Counted from the stretch's first letter, positions 50,636-59,723 are shown. The stretch: 64,000 nucleotides of DNA from an uncultured Aquimarina sp. (GCF_947495315.1 NZ_CANLYD010000001.1:620001-684000); one strand, 5' to 3'. Notes: generated by a model not told the origin, from the sequence alone. Translations and numbers: made by a program.

Positions 50636-52276
50636 CTATCTTTTTACTACAATCTGTGTATAAGAATTATCTTGAATATCTACTTTTGCGAAATAAATTC
50701 CAGATTTCAACTGACTACTTTCTATTACATCAATTCGGTTGGTATTGTTAGTAATAAGAAATTGATTTTGTAGTATCAATAATCCACTTTGATTATAGAT
50801 CGAAATGGTAATCTGTTGATTAATAGGTTTGTTAACCTGTAATTGAAGTGTTTCGTTAAAAGGATTTGGAAAAAATAAGGATTGAGATTTCGGAGTTACA
50901 GCAGCACTGGATTTTTGAATCCGCGTATTACAGGCATTATTCAGTTGATTAAATGCAGCAGAAAAATTAATCGCTCCATTAGCAGCTACTTTTTCAAACA
51001 AATCTGATGAAGTTGTGGATGTGTTTATTAACGCACAACGAATCTGCTGATAATCAAAGGTAGCTTGGTGCGTACCAAGAATAGCGGCAAGTGCCGTAAC
51101 ATTAGCAGAAGAAAAAGAAGTTCCTGATCGATACCCTACGGTTCCTGCTAAGCTGGGACCAGGAATGTTTTCGCCTAATAATGCTACATCAACTGTTTGT
51201 TGACCATAACTACTAAAGGGACTTAACTTGTTATTACAATCAATAGATGCTACTGATAAAATATTGGTATTAGGATAGGAGGCAGGAAATGATATAATGT
51301 TATCAGTATCATTGTTTTCATTGGTGTTACCCGCTGCCGCTATGACCATGGCGCCCATTTGTTCAGCGTAGTCAATAGCCATTTTTAAAGGTTTGCCTGC
51401 TGGATTTACATTATAGTTCTGATAGCTAAAGCTAAAATTAAGAATGTTAGCCCCTTCATTTACAGCATCTAAAATTGCAGGAACGAGATTGGAAATGAAT
51501 CCTCTTCCGAGATGATCATGAGTCTTTCTGATGTCAAACGAAATTGATGACATAGCTCCTTCTTGATAATCGAGTATATGATGTATAATACCAGCGATGT
51601 GAGTACCATGCCCATTTTGATCATCAATCACTGAATCGTCATTATTGATATAATCATATCCAGTATAATCCTCAAGAGTAAAAGAATAATCTGGATAATT
51701 GACTCCTGATTGTGGTTTAAAACCTGTATCAAAAATAGAGATCTTTATAGGATTATTGCCTAATGGATGTTGAGGAATGACATTTTGAAAACAGAAATTT
51801 TGAATATTTGCAGGAGGTATTGGAACAATATGGCCTATATTAAAATCTACTCCATCTATATCGGTTTTAGATTCTGCGTTTGCAACTTGTCCATTTATAT
51901 TTGTTACACTTTGTCCTTGTGCATTGATATATGGAAATTGTACTGTATTCCATAATCGTAAATTAATTTCCTCTCGGTACCAAATCTCTTCAGAGTTGAG
52001 GTCGCTAAGTAAACTGTCTACCGCTTCCTGGGTGATAGAAGGAGAAAGTTTTACAAAATATAAAGAGGGATGTTTGATAATTTCATCTTCATCTTCGTCT
52101 TCATCATCATCATCGTCATCATCGTCATCATCGTCGTCATCGTCGTCGTCATCACTTCTGGATTCCTGAGCAGCTGTGGTTTGATTTTTATGATGAACAG
52201 CTTTTTGCTGACTAAGAATGGGTTGCAGAAATAATAAGAAAAAAAGCAAAGTTAAAATATACCTCAAGGTTTTCAT
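50636..52276 (-). CDS. Secreted S8 (subtilisin-like) serine protease with T9SS sorting domain
   Basis: 546 residues: signal peptide (about 1-22), an acidic tract of 17 Asp plus alternating Glu-Asp (about 42-65), an inhibitor-like propeptide region, then the peptidase with Asp at about residue 183 (SIFDTGFK), His at about 223 (NGHGTHIAGI) and Ser at about 387 (SGTSFSSANV). The C-terminal ~80 residues (LFFPNPFNETLQLQV ... LKSGIYFAKV) are a type IX secretion sorting domain, so it goes to the cell surface or medium. It follows the TPR membrane protein gene by 58 bp in the sigma operon. Confidence 0.92.
   Translation of the reverse strand: MKTLRYILTLLFFLLFLQPILSQQKAVHHKNQTTAAQESRSDDDDDDDDDDDDDDDDDEDEDEDEIIKHPSLYFVKLSPSITQEAVDSLLSDLNSEEIWYREEINLRLWNTVQFPYINAQGQSVTNINGQVANAESKTDIDGVDFNIGHIVPIPPANIQNFCFQNVIPQHPLGNNPIKISIFDTGFKPQSGVNYPDYSFTLEDYTGYDYINNDDSVIDDQNGHGTHIAGIIHHILDYQEGAMSSISFDIRKTHDHLGRGFISNLVPAILDAVNEGANILNFSFSYQNYNVNPAGKPLKMAIDYAEQMGAMVIAAAGNTNENNDTDNIISFPASYPNTNILSVASIDCNNKLSPFSSYGQQTVDVALLGENIPGPSLAGTVGYRSGTSFSSANVTALAAILGTHQATFDYQQIRCALINTSTTSSDLFEKVAANGAINFSAAFNQLNNACNTRIQKSSAAVTPKSQSLFFPNPFNETLQLQVNKPINQQITISIYNQSGLLILQNQFLITNNTNRIDVIESSQLKSGIYFAKVDIQDNSYTQIVVKR
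52082..52153. repeat. Triplet repeat coding for a poly-Asp tract
   Basis: On the minus strand GAT and GAC codons form a run encoding 17 Asp, next to alternating Glu-Asp (E-D-E-D-E-D-E). The run is a trinucleotide repeat with mixed codons. Changes in copy number would keep the reading frame. Confidence 0.85.
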
Positions 52277-52334
52277 ATAATTGATTTTATTGGTTTTCTA
52301 TATTTATAAGTAGTAGTACTTCTATAGTAAGTAG

Positions 52335-53021
52335 CTATTTTTCATTCAGTTCCTTTAATAATTGTTGCGCATTTTTGTAATTCCAATCGGTATTGCCTAT
52401 TTGTTTCAATTGAATTTTTGCATTATTATGTTGTCCATCGAGTAGATATGCAATAGCCTGATACCAGTTTAATTCTTGTCTGTATCGATTACTATTTGTA
52501 TTCATTGTTTTAAATTTCATAATAGCTTCAGCGTACTGATTATTTAATAGAAGTGCTAATCCATGATAATAAATATCTTCTTCTGTTTGTGTCTCTAGGT
52601 TCTGAAAATATTGTATTGACTGTAGATAATTCTTGTTATTAAATGTCAGGATGGCTAATGTTCTGGTCTGGTTTTCATCAGAAAAACCTTTAGAAACGCC
52701 TGGGTGCAGTATTTCCTGCTCATATAGATATTGCTGGGCCAGTGTCTGTGGATCAGAGGCAGCAGTGTTAAATAGTTGTGTAACTATGATTAGACTAATA
52801 CAGGCAGCGGTAGCTAATAAAATTTTAAAGTATTTAGAAGAGAAAAACTTCTTTTTATCATTGGTTTTATTTCTTGTTATACCATATTCCTGTAGCAGCT
52901 TTATTTGCCACTTAGCTTTTAGATCTTCATCTAATTTCTTTTTTAGGATCTCTTCAAAAATCCCATCTTGTTCTTTTTTTGAGATATCAGGATCCAAAAG
53001 TCTGTTTAGTTTATTTTTCAT
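52335..53021 (-). CDS. Membrane protein with anti-sigma-like topology and TPR-like periplasmic part
   Basis: 228 residues. A cytoplasmic N-terminus of about 65 residues (charged, helical), one span at about 68-84 (ILLATAACISLIIVTQLF), and a periplasmic tail with TPR-like helices (NYLQSIQYFQNLETQTEEDI; NNQYAEAIMKFKTM; ELNWYQAIAYLLDGQHNNA). This is the usual arrangement of a sigma/anti-sigma pair, but no zinc-finger motif (HxxxCxxC) is present, so an anti-sigma role is inferred from topology and position only. It lies 98 bp downstream of the sigma gene on the same strand. Confidence 0.82.
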   Translation of the reverse strand: MKNKLNRLLDPDISKKEQDGIFEEILKKKLDEDLKAKWQIKLLQEYGITRNKTNDKKKFFSSKYFKILLATAACISLIIVTQLFNTAASDPQTLAQQYLYEQEILHPGVSKGFSDENQTRTLAILTFNNKNYLQSIQYFQNLETQTEEDIYYHGLALLLNNQYAEAIMKFKTMNTNSNRYRQELNWYQAIAYLLDGQHNNAKIQLKQIGNTDWNYKNAQQLLKELNEK

Positions 53022-53119
53022 TTGTTTCTTGTTTATTGATTGTAAGATCAGTCTATATCATCACTAAGAGGCATTAGTTAATGCTATAGGTTTATCTTGA
53101 TGAATTGTTGTAGTTCATT

Positions 53120-53683
53120 TTATATATTTAAAATTGTTTTTAGATTAAATTGGTCTTTAAGTTTTTGTACACAACGTTCTTTTTGTTTCCTAATGGTTGC
53201 CGGACTCTTTTGGATTTCTTGAGCTATCTCTGATAGTTTCATTTTTCCATAAAAATGCCAGGTGAGTAATTGTTTACAAGAGTCTCCTAATAGCAGCCAG
53301 GCATTATTAAGTTGGCTTAGCTCTTCGGATTCTAGAGGTTCTGTATCTTCTTCTTGGGATAAGGATAGTATATCATCTACATTGGTTCTATTTTTTCTCT
53401 GGTTTCTTAATAACATCTGAGATGCCATTTTCGTAAATAGAAAACGTAGGTTTCCATATTGCAGTTTTCCTTCTACAAATCGAGCTCTAAATTCGATAAG
53501 CGTATCCATCGTGGCGTCATAAGCATCGTCATGAGTTGCTTTGTATTCTCTACGCAGATATTTCATAGTTTCTTCGAATTGCTTTAGAAATACTTGTTCA
53601 AAAAAATAGGTGTCGTTTTTTTTTAGATCAACTATGATTTTTTTAAACAATAGTTCGCTTAGTCCAAAATTTTTATATTCCAT
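53120..53683 (-). CDS. ECF-like sigma factor
   Basis: 187 residues with the two usual regions. Region 2 covers about residues 30-95 (FEETMKYLRREYKATHDDAYD, then FLFTKMASQMLLRNQRK). Region 4 is the C-terminal ~60 residues (CKQLLTWHFYGKMKLSEIAQ, SPATIRKQKERCVQKLKDQF). Its own upstream region holds TGTCAC-N18-TTATACAGGTAA, matched upstream of the DUF2490 operon, so it is probably autoregulated. Order: sigma, TM-TPR, S8 protease, CHAT. Start at ATG 53683. Confidence 0.9.
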   Translation of the reverse strand: MEYKNFGLSELLFKKIIVDLKKNDTYFFEQVFLKQFEETMKYLRREYKATHDDAYDATMDTLIEFRARFVEGKLQYGNLRFLFTKMASQMLLRNQRKNRTNVDDILSLSQEEDTEPLESEELSQLNNAWLLLGDSCKQLLTWHFYGKMKLSEIAQEIQKSPATIRKQKERCVQKLKDQFNLKTILNI

Positions 53684-53757
53684 TCTTATTTTGATTTAGC
53701 CTTCATATAATATTTAGATATAAGACTAAGTAATTAACAGTTTGATTTCTGAATTAC

Positions 53758-53793
53758 TTACCTGTATAAGGAGTGAAATTGTAAAACGTGACA
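53758..53793 (-). promoter_or_regulatory. Predicted ECF-sigma promoter of the sigma operon
   Basis: On the minus strand: TGTCAC (53793-53788), 18 bp, TTATACAGGTAA (53769-53758). The -10-like block ends 75 bp before the sigma ATG. It matches the site at 47488-47523 in all 18 block positions and in spacing. Confidence 0.75.
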
Positions 53794-54114
53794 TGTTTTA
53801 AATAAAAAATTTTACAAATTCACTTTCGTTAGCTATATCTGGGTTAATATGTGGTGATTATTTATCATCTGAATTCTATAAATAAAAGAGATAAGGGTTT
53901 AGGTTTCTGATTTGTTTATACTTCTCCTGGGATCTTTTACAAATGATTACATTCTAATTATAGTAACATAACTATTTGACCGCATAGCGACTGTTATCCT
54001 TAACAGGTTCCTACAAGTTTGTTGTTTACAATTGACGGTTGTTTTATTAAAGTGGTTTTTCAGAAAAAAGAGCATATTTGCCATAGAGAGTTTATTTACA
54101 AATCTTTAACACCA
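53794..54114. other. Intergenic region without a visible gene
   Basis: About 320 AT-rich bases between the sigma promoter and the stop of the universal stress protein gene. I see no open frame, repeat family member or convincing RNA gene. A short imperfect inverted pair near 53997-54008 (TATCCTTAACAGG) is too weak to call. Confidence 0.5.
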
Positions 54115-54954
54115 TTAATTTCTAAAATCATGTAAAGTTAGCACCGGAATTTTAGAATGATATCCTAGTTTTTTAACCATAGGTTTTGATAAAATACTTT
54201 CAAAAAAACTATGCTTTTTATTGATAAAAGAAATCATATCAATATCCTCATTTTGTATAAATATACTTAAGCCATCTTGCACATTGTTGTTATGTAGGAT
54301 ATGGAAAGAATATTTCAACCCTATAAAATATTCTTCGAGTAATTTTTTGTTATTTTTTTGATCTTCATCAAGCAACTGATTCTGATCAGATACATGTAAA
54401 ATTCGTATAGCTGCATCTGTCATTTTTGCTATATCTGCAAGATATTGAAACTCTCTTCGTTTAAAATGTGTTCGATAATTTGTTGGAAAAGCAATTTCTT
54501 TTATCTCTTTATATATAGCTCTATGAGGAATCGCCAGAACAGGACAGTTCCTTATTTTTTCCATAGCAAGCACTGTATTACTACCATATATTTTATTTCT
54601 TGAATCCGTTCTGCCCTTGGTTCCCATTACTACCATTTCGATATCTCTTTTTGCTACTATATCTTTCATTGCTGTTAGTAGATTATCTCTACGAGATACG
54701 ATAAAAAAATTATGATTGATATTTTCATCCGTAACGGAAACTCTTTCCAAAATTTTGTACAATCCTTTTTTTGATTGTTCCTCTAATTCCTTTAAATTTT
54801 TCGTGATAGTTAATTCCATAGTGAACTCATCTATGGTGTATGTATTAAGGATATAAAAGTCGCATTGCTCATTTTTGAAGAGTTCAATACTATAATCTAT
54901 AGCATTCATAGCGTTTTCAGAAAAATCCGTAGGAAGTAATATCCTTTTTTTCAT
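54115..54954 (-). CDS. Universal stress protein (tandem Usp domains)
   Basis: 279 residues with two Usp halves. The first starts RILLPTDFSENAMNAIDYSIE and contains the ATP-loop-like sequence VVMGTKGRTDSRNKIYGSNT; the second starts IKEIAFPTNYRTHFKRREFQ and lacks a clear G-loop, as is common for paired Usp domains. The protein likely binds ATP or AMP and helps survival under stress. Genes of this kind in Bacteroidota are often induced at low oxygen. It is one of two adjacent Usp genes. Confidence 0.9.
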   Translation of the reverse strand: MKKRILLPTDFSENAMNAIDYSIELFKNEQCDFYILNTYTIDEFTMELTITKNLKELEEQSKKGLYKILERVSVTDENINHNFFIVSRRDNLLTAMKDIVAKRDIEMVVMGTKGRTDSRNKIYGSNTVLAMEKIRNCPVLAIPHRAIYKEIKEIAFPTNYRTHFKRREFQYLADIAKMTDAAIRILHVSDQNQLLDEDQKNNKKLLEEYFIGLKYSFHILHNNNVQDGLSIFIQNEDIDMISFINKKHSFFESILSKPMVKKLGYHSKIPVLTLHDFRN

Positions 54955-55323
54955 GATGTAAGATTTAAAAAGAAGAAAGTGTGTTATCTAAGTAATAGAC
55001 TATTATGATTATCGATCAAAGCGTTTTTTTCAAGCTACCAATACAATTTTTAGGAAGTACTATTGTTTTCGAATCTCTTCAAAACCTTTTAAGTAGTATA
55101 ACTCTTTTGATATATACTATCGTCTTCTATATGTATAATAGATGAAAGATCCTGTATGACATTGCTGAGTGAAAATTACCCAGATTTCACTTCAATCAAG
55201 TTTATTAGGTTTATTATTATATTAAAAATCTAAAGCCTATAAATAATAGAGATATAGACTTTAGACTTTTTAGTTCATATAGAGAGAACCTATTAATGAT
55301 GTATATGGATAGCGTGTATTTTA
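54955..55323. other. Intergenic region between the two Usp genes
   Basis: 369 AT-rich bases. It should hold the promoter of the Usp gene at 54954 (minus strand). No conserved repeat, gene or terminator with a clear stem was found. Confidence 0.5.
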
Positions 55324-56184
55324 TTATTTACCTCCAGTAACGAGTAAAGAAACATTTAATTTTTCAATAACATTATCCATTGTTGACTTTCTATTAACGA
55401 GCTTGTTTAACCACCCTCTATTATCATTAAAACGACCTATACATAATAATTCTACATTGTTTTTATAAACGTACGTTGAAAGGCCTTCAATAGAATAAGG
55501 ACTTTCTTCAAATTCATATTCTACCGCATTCGGAAAATTGCAAGCAGTTTTTATACGAGAAATTGCCAATTTCGCTTTATCCGAAGCAGATTTTTTACGG
55601 ATACTAAAGAATTTTATGGGATTTTCAGGCTGCTTATTTAGGTCTTTAACAATTTTTACGGTGTTTTTATCGATAACATTATCAGTATTGTTATAAAAGC
55701 CTAGAGAAATATCACTGTCCGGTTGAACCATTTTTTCTTTACCAGTGATCATAATAATCCCAGAATGTTTTTTTAATAAAAATTTAGTTATGCCATCTTC
55801 TAAAAAATTAATTAACTTCTTCTCTCTCTTCCCTATAACAACAATGTCGGGATTGGTTTTCTGAATATGATCGTGAATTTCGTTTTTTACATTACCAAAA
55901 GTGAAATTATACGTGATAGCAACATTTTCTTCTTCTGAGATACGAAGTACTAAGTCCAGTAGTTTTTTTTCTGTGGTAATATGTGTCTCAGTGATAGCGC
56001 GCATCGCAGAGAGTTGATTTTCGTATCTTACAACATCTGCTGGTGGACTCACGTGAAATATCTCAATGGTTCCATTTATTACTTTCGCCAAATTGATTGC
56101 ATTTTTTAATGCAGTATCCGATTTTTGAGTTAAATCTACAAGGACTAGTAATCGATATTTATTTTTTAGATCTTGATTTTTCAT
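55324..56184 (-). CDS. Universal stress protein (second copy)
   Basis: 286 residues. The N-terminal Usp half is clear: YRLLVLVDLTQKSDTALKNA, IEIFHVSPPADVV, and VVIGKREKKLINF (degenerate G-loop). The C-terminal half is more divergent but still contains LLCIGRFNDNRGWLNKLVN. The second half probably lacks nucleotide binding. It lies 369 bp from the other Usp gene on the same strand and probably arose as a paralogue. Start at ATG 56184. Confidence 0.88.
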   Translation of the reverse strand: MKNQDLKNKYRLLVLVDLTQKSDTALKNAINLAKVINGTIEIFHVSPPADVVRYENQLSAMRAITETHITTEKKLLDLVLRISEEENVAITYNFTFGNVKNEIHDHIQKTNPDIVVIGKREKKLINFLEDGITKFLLKKHSGIIMITGKEKMVQPDSDISLGFYNNTDNVIDKNTVKIVKDLNKQPENPIKFFSIRKKSASDKAKLAISRIKTACNFPNAVEYEFEESPYSIEGLSTYVYKNNVELLCIGRFNDNRGWLNKLVNRKSTMDNVIEKLNVSLLVTGGK

Positions 56185-56497
56185 GGTTTTAGGCTTTTAA
56201 ACTTGTATTTAAAACAGAAATAGGTTTCTATGTTTATGTATCCAACATCCTTCTAATTTTTCTCGCCGTGGTGAGGAGACTTTTTCATCCTTCCTTTTTA
56301 GGAATGGCTAAGGATGGATGTTGTTTATAAACTGTTTTTTAAATGTGATTGTCCTTATAGAGGCTGATATCTATAATAGATTTCTACAAGTTTTTATTTA
56401 TTTATAATTGATTAGATTGTTGGTAAAGCAACTATTCCGAAAATATATATATGCTTTACGAGTATACTTTTGATATACTATAACAAATTGTAAACCG
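56185..56497. other. Intergenic region with a weak hairpin
   Basis: 313 bp. CATCCTTCC at about 56288 and GGATG near 56318 form an imperfect stem, possibly a terminator of the small gene upstream. Nothing else is recognisable. Confidence 0.5.
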
Positions 56498-56824
56498 TTA
56501 TACCTGTTCTGGAGGAGGTATAGGGATCTCTAGATGTACATCCCATAAAGAAGTCTGTGACCACGGGCATAGTGATTTTTTATTATTTGTAAACTGGTAA
56601 GAATAATCACTAGTAAGTAGTATTTCTATTTTTTCATCTTTACTATCTTTTTCCTGTTTTTCTTTTTCAGCATTTTTGTCCCAATCATAGTTCACTAATT
56701 CGTAATCTTCCTGAAATAAGAAATCAAAGGTTTGTGTAACGGGCTGAATGACCATAGTGCACACCACAAAAATAAAGACAAATTGCCTAAAAAAATGGAT
56801 GCTATTTTGCGTTTTGTCATTCAT
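56498..56824 (-). CDS. Small single-span membrane protein
   Basis: 108 residues from ATG 56824 (frame extends to 56869, but a basic N-terminus MNDKTQNSIHFFRQ before the span fits better). One membrane span (FVFIFVVCTMVIQPVTQTF) is followed by a charged linker (DKNAEKEKQEKDSKDEKIEI) and a C-terminal tail ending IPIPPPEQV. The soluble part would be periplasmic. I do not recognise the family. Confidence 0.7.
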   Translation of the reverse strand: MNDKTQNSIHFFRQFVFIFVVCTMVIQPVTQTFDFLFQEDYELVNYDWDKNAEKEKQEKDSKDEKIEILLTSDYSYQFTNNKKSLCPWSQTSLWDVHLEIPIPPPEQV

Positions 56825-57162
56825 AGGGTAATAATTCTGAAAATTTAGGTTGTCATAAAAATAGCTCAAATTATTATTGATCTATATTATTGCTAAAATT
56901 TCTTAATATCATAAATATAAGGGTATTAGTGATTTATCTAGTATATAAACCTCATATTAACCAGATTTTAACAACAATAATGATTAGTAATTTCTCTAAA
57001 AAAGATATCAGTATTGCTGGAACATCATGCTACGCTTCTTAGTACCGGATAATGGTGTAGAAGGGAAGGGGGTATCAATCTTTTGGTTCTTTTAATAAAC
57101 TACATATAATCAGTTTTAGGTCGATAAATTCTTTAGATTAGTATTAAACCTGTTAGGATTAA
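56825..57162. other. Intergenic region, AT-rich
   Basis: 338 bp between the small membrane protein and the potassium channel gene, which both lie on the minus strand. No gene or repeat is evident. It must hold the promoter of the small gene and the end of the channel operon. Confidence 0.5.
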
Positions 57163-57831
57163 TTATTCTCTTTTTGCTCCTGAAATATATTTTCCAACTA
57201 CGACTGCAGTAATGATCACCAAATAGAACTGACCGATTAGACCGATCAAAATAGATCCTTTTTGTGCGAGGGAAGTGACAGGTACGATCTCACCGTAGCC
57301 GATAGTCATTAAAGTAATATAACTATAGTACATGATCCGTTCGGTAAATTGTTGTTGCTGACTCATAGTTGCATTGAGTCCTTCAAAAGAACCGGGATAT
57401 GCCAATTCTATACTTAAACAAATAAAAAAACTGATAAGTCCCAGCGAAATATATCCACTAATCAATCCAAAGATCATATTTTTATTAACGACTTTAGTTT
57501 CCCAAATCTGTTTGATTATTTCAAAAGTAACCATCGTATAAAACAAAAAGTACGTTCCCATATTAAGAAACTTAAGAGGCTTACTGTTTTGACTATCAAA
57601 GATATCTGCACTAAATACAACTCCTGATACTATTAGCAACGCAATAAAAAACCACATTAGTTTTTTCTTCTTTGAAATCAATAAGACACCTGCTACCAAG
57701 TTGATTAGAAATAGTAGGGGAGATATAACAATCTCAAAAAAGTTTCCGGGAACTAGTAGAGACCCAAAAAGAATGGCTATCTGGCTAAATAAAAAGAGCT
57801 CAAAACGGTATGGATACAATTTTTTCATCAT
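57163..57831 (-). CDS. Potassium channel-family protein
   Basis: 222 residues with about six predicted membrane spans and a pore loop carrying the filter TIGYGE (LMTIGYGEIVPVTSLAQ) near residue 180. This is the two-helix-pore 'ion_trans_2' type preceded by additional spans. It should pass K+ or monovalent cations across the inner membrane. There is no RCK domain, so gating is unclear. It is the last gene of a three-gene operon, 6 bp after the DUF2235 gene. Confidence 0.87.
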   Translation of the reverse strand: MMKKLYPYRFELFLFSQIAILFGSLLVPGNFFEIVISPLLFLINLVAGVLLISKKKKLMWFFIALLIVSGVVFSADIFDSQNSKPLKFLNMGTYFLFYTMVTFEIIKQIWETKVVNKNMIFGLISGYISLGLISFFICLSIELAYPGSFEGLNATMSQQQQFTERIMYYSYITLMTIGYGEIVPVTSLAQKGSILIGLIGQFYLVIITAVVVGKYISGAKRE

Positions 57832-57837
57832 ATTAAA

Positions 57838-59058
57838 TTATTCAATCACTATAAAACAATCGGAATCAGTATTATAGTCATATCCTCCTATTTGATTTTT
57901 TTCAAAACATTCGCTAAAAAGCTTGATGAGATTAATCTCATAGGTTTGTAAAGATACTTTTAATCGATCTAAAACGGATTTATGAATTCTTAGTTTTTCT
58001 TTTTTATAACCATTTTTAGAAACTAAAAAAGAAAGCTTACGACTGCTTTTGGGATAAAACAAACGAACAAAGCCTTTTGACGGATTATTAGTTTTGTCAA
58101 AACGATCTTCATATACCCTGGTATCAGAAGGAAGCAACTGATAAGGTTCAAGTTGACGAATCATCCAGTTTAGAGAAACCCCACTAATATTGGTGTTTCT
58201 ATAGCCTCCGCCTACATCAGAATGTGCTCCAAAAAACCAAACTTCATTAGCTATATTTTCTGGTTTTATCTCGGGACATGTCGATACCATACGCTGTTGT
58301 GTTAGTAGTACTGGTGTAAATATAGAACTTCGATTATCATTAAGTGATAGCGCATGTACTACTTTTTTTACATTACATAACTGATCAAAATAATTATTTT
58401 GTGGCGCATAATATTCCTCATCATATTTAGGAACTCCAAGAGCCGCCACTGTATCCCAAAGCCCCATAAAATCGATCTTATAATCATCAGGGTTTAAGAG
58501 TTTCCCTGTTATTTTAAAAACATCTTTTCTTCGATCTTCTAAGGTCTTTTTAATTTTATGCGCATTATAGATTTTTTTGATAAATTGTAAACGCTTTTCT
58601 TTAGGAATATCATTAACATCTACAATCCCTGCTACGTAAATTAGGCCTGCTAGTATTCTGGATGCATATGCCCCACGACTAAATCCGAAAATATAGATTT
58701 CATCTTTTCTTTGATGGTTATAATGCTCTGCCAGATATAAATACGCTTTACATACTTCACGTCTTATTCCTGAACCTGCCACCATACCCAATATATCTGC
58801 TCCGTTTCCGACTCCTCTTAGATATACGGCACTTACATTTGGATTCTGCTGAAGGGTAGTTAGATTATAAAGTTTGGATATATTGGTATGACTCCCTTCA
58901 TTATTATTAGTGCCATCTAGAAATACGGCTAGTTTTTTAGCTCCTTTTCCGTTATATATTGGATTATGAATAATAGGGGCTTTAATAGCGCAACCAGTAC
59001 AAGCAAAATAAAGAAGCAGTATCAATGAATTCCTGTAAATTGATTTACCTAACTGCAC
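57838..59058 (-). CDS. DUF2235 alpha/beta-hydrolase lipoprotein
   Basis: 406 residues. A lipoprotein-like signal (LILLLYFACTGC) is followed by the DUF2235 domain: KKLAVFLDGTNNNEGSHTN, the nucleophile elbow FGFSRGAYASR, and FMGLWDTVAALG. DUF2235 is the catalytic domain of Tle1-like phospholipases secreted by type VI systems; no T6SS genes are visible here, and the protein appears to be membrane-tethered. Lipid hydrolysis in the envelope is likely. The gene is followed by the channel gene and preceded by a lipoprotein gene 5 bp away. Confidence 0.86.
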   Translation of the reverse strand: MQLGKSIYRNSLILLLYFACTGCAIKAPIIHNPIYNGKGAKKLAVFLDGTNNNEGSHTNISKLYNLTTLQQNPNVSAVYLRGVGNGADILGMVAGSGIRREVCKAYLYLAEHYNHQRKDEIYIFGFSRGAYASRILAGLIYVAGIVDVNDIPKEKRLQFIKKIYNAHKIKKTLEDRRKDVFKITGKLLNPDDYKIDFMGLWDTVAALGVPKYDEEYYAPQNNYFDQLCNVKKVVHALSLNDNRSSIFTPVLLTQQRMVSTCPEIKPENIANEVWFFGAHSDVGGGYRNTNISGVSLNWMIRQLEPYQLLPSDTRVYEDRFDKTNNPSKGFVRLFYPKSSRKLSFLVSKNGYKKEKLRIHKSVLDRLKVSLQTYEINLIKLFSECFEKNQIGGYDYNTDSDCFIVIE

Positions 59059-59063
59059 ATTAA

Positions 59064-59723
59064 TTATTTTTTAAATTGATCAGAGATTACCTTAGCAAAG
59101 GCATTTAGAACTTGGTCAGCAGCGTCAGGATCTACAACATCCAAAAGACATACATTAACTAATTGTCGATCTTTTTCTAAAGCTAAATCGTAGGTAATAG
59201 ATTCTAAAATATACGTAGTAGATGTAGTCTTTGAGTCTACAGATGTATCAAAATCTAATTTGTCTAGATCTGGCAAATCTTTTAGATTATCATAATCTTC
59301 TATTGTAAAAGTGCCTTTTCTTTTATTTTCTAGTTGAATTTTTCCTCGCTCGGGCTTCGAAGAACTATTGGTTTCGATAGTTTGTTTTAATGATGTTATT
59401 AATAAGCCTTCTATTTTTTTTTCTTTGAACATTTGTAGAATTTGCTGAACCTCTTCTGTTGTTCGTTGTTCTTTATCTTTGATACTAGGGAATACCTTAT
59501 GCATTTCGATAGCATCGATATCTTGTCCTTTCAGTTTTGATACTATGGCTTTTTCAAACGATTTCTGAATAGCAGAATCAGGGCTTTTTGCAGCGACCAA
59601 AATCCTCTTACTTTTTACTGCTTGAAAATCTTCTGATTTCCAGGAATCAATCAATTTGATTGTAGAACAATTCCAGGTAATCATTCCAAGTAGTAGTATT
59701 AGAAGATGTTTTAGTTTTTTCAT
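59064..59723 (-). CDS. Lipoprotein of unknown function (DUF4136-like)
   Basis: 219 residues with a lipoprotein signal (MKKLKHLLILLLGMITWN then Cys). The mature part resembles the DUF4136-type lipoproteins (LIDSWKSEDFQAVKSKRILVA; IEGLLITSLKQTIE; VNVCLLDVVDPDAADQVLNA). The fold is probably a small periplasmic alpha-beta domain. It starts the lipoprotein-DUF2235-channel operon (ATG 59723). Confidence 0.8.
   Translation of the reverse strand: MKKLKHLLILLLGMITWNCSTIKLIDSWKSEDFQAVKSKRILVAAKSPDSAIQKSFEKAIVSKLKGQDIDAIEMHKVFPSIKDKEQRTTEEVQQILQMFKEKKIEGLLITSLKQTIETNSSSKPERGKIQLENKRKGTFTIEDYDNLKDLPDLDKLDFDTSVDSKTTSTTYILESITYDLALEKDRQLVNVCLLDVVDPDAADQVLNAFAKVISDQFKK

Noticed and set aside
51924..52169. 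Plus-strand frame with a long poly-Ser run
   Set aside because: It is the complement of the poly-Asp coding repeat of the S8 protease and has no independent support.
57838..59058. Type VI secretion effector cluster
   Set aside because: The DUF2235 protein has a lipoprotein signal and there is no VgrG, Hcp, PAAR or immunity-like gene in the window.
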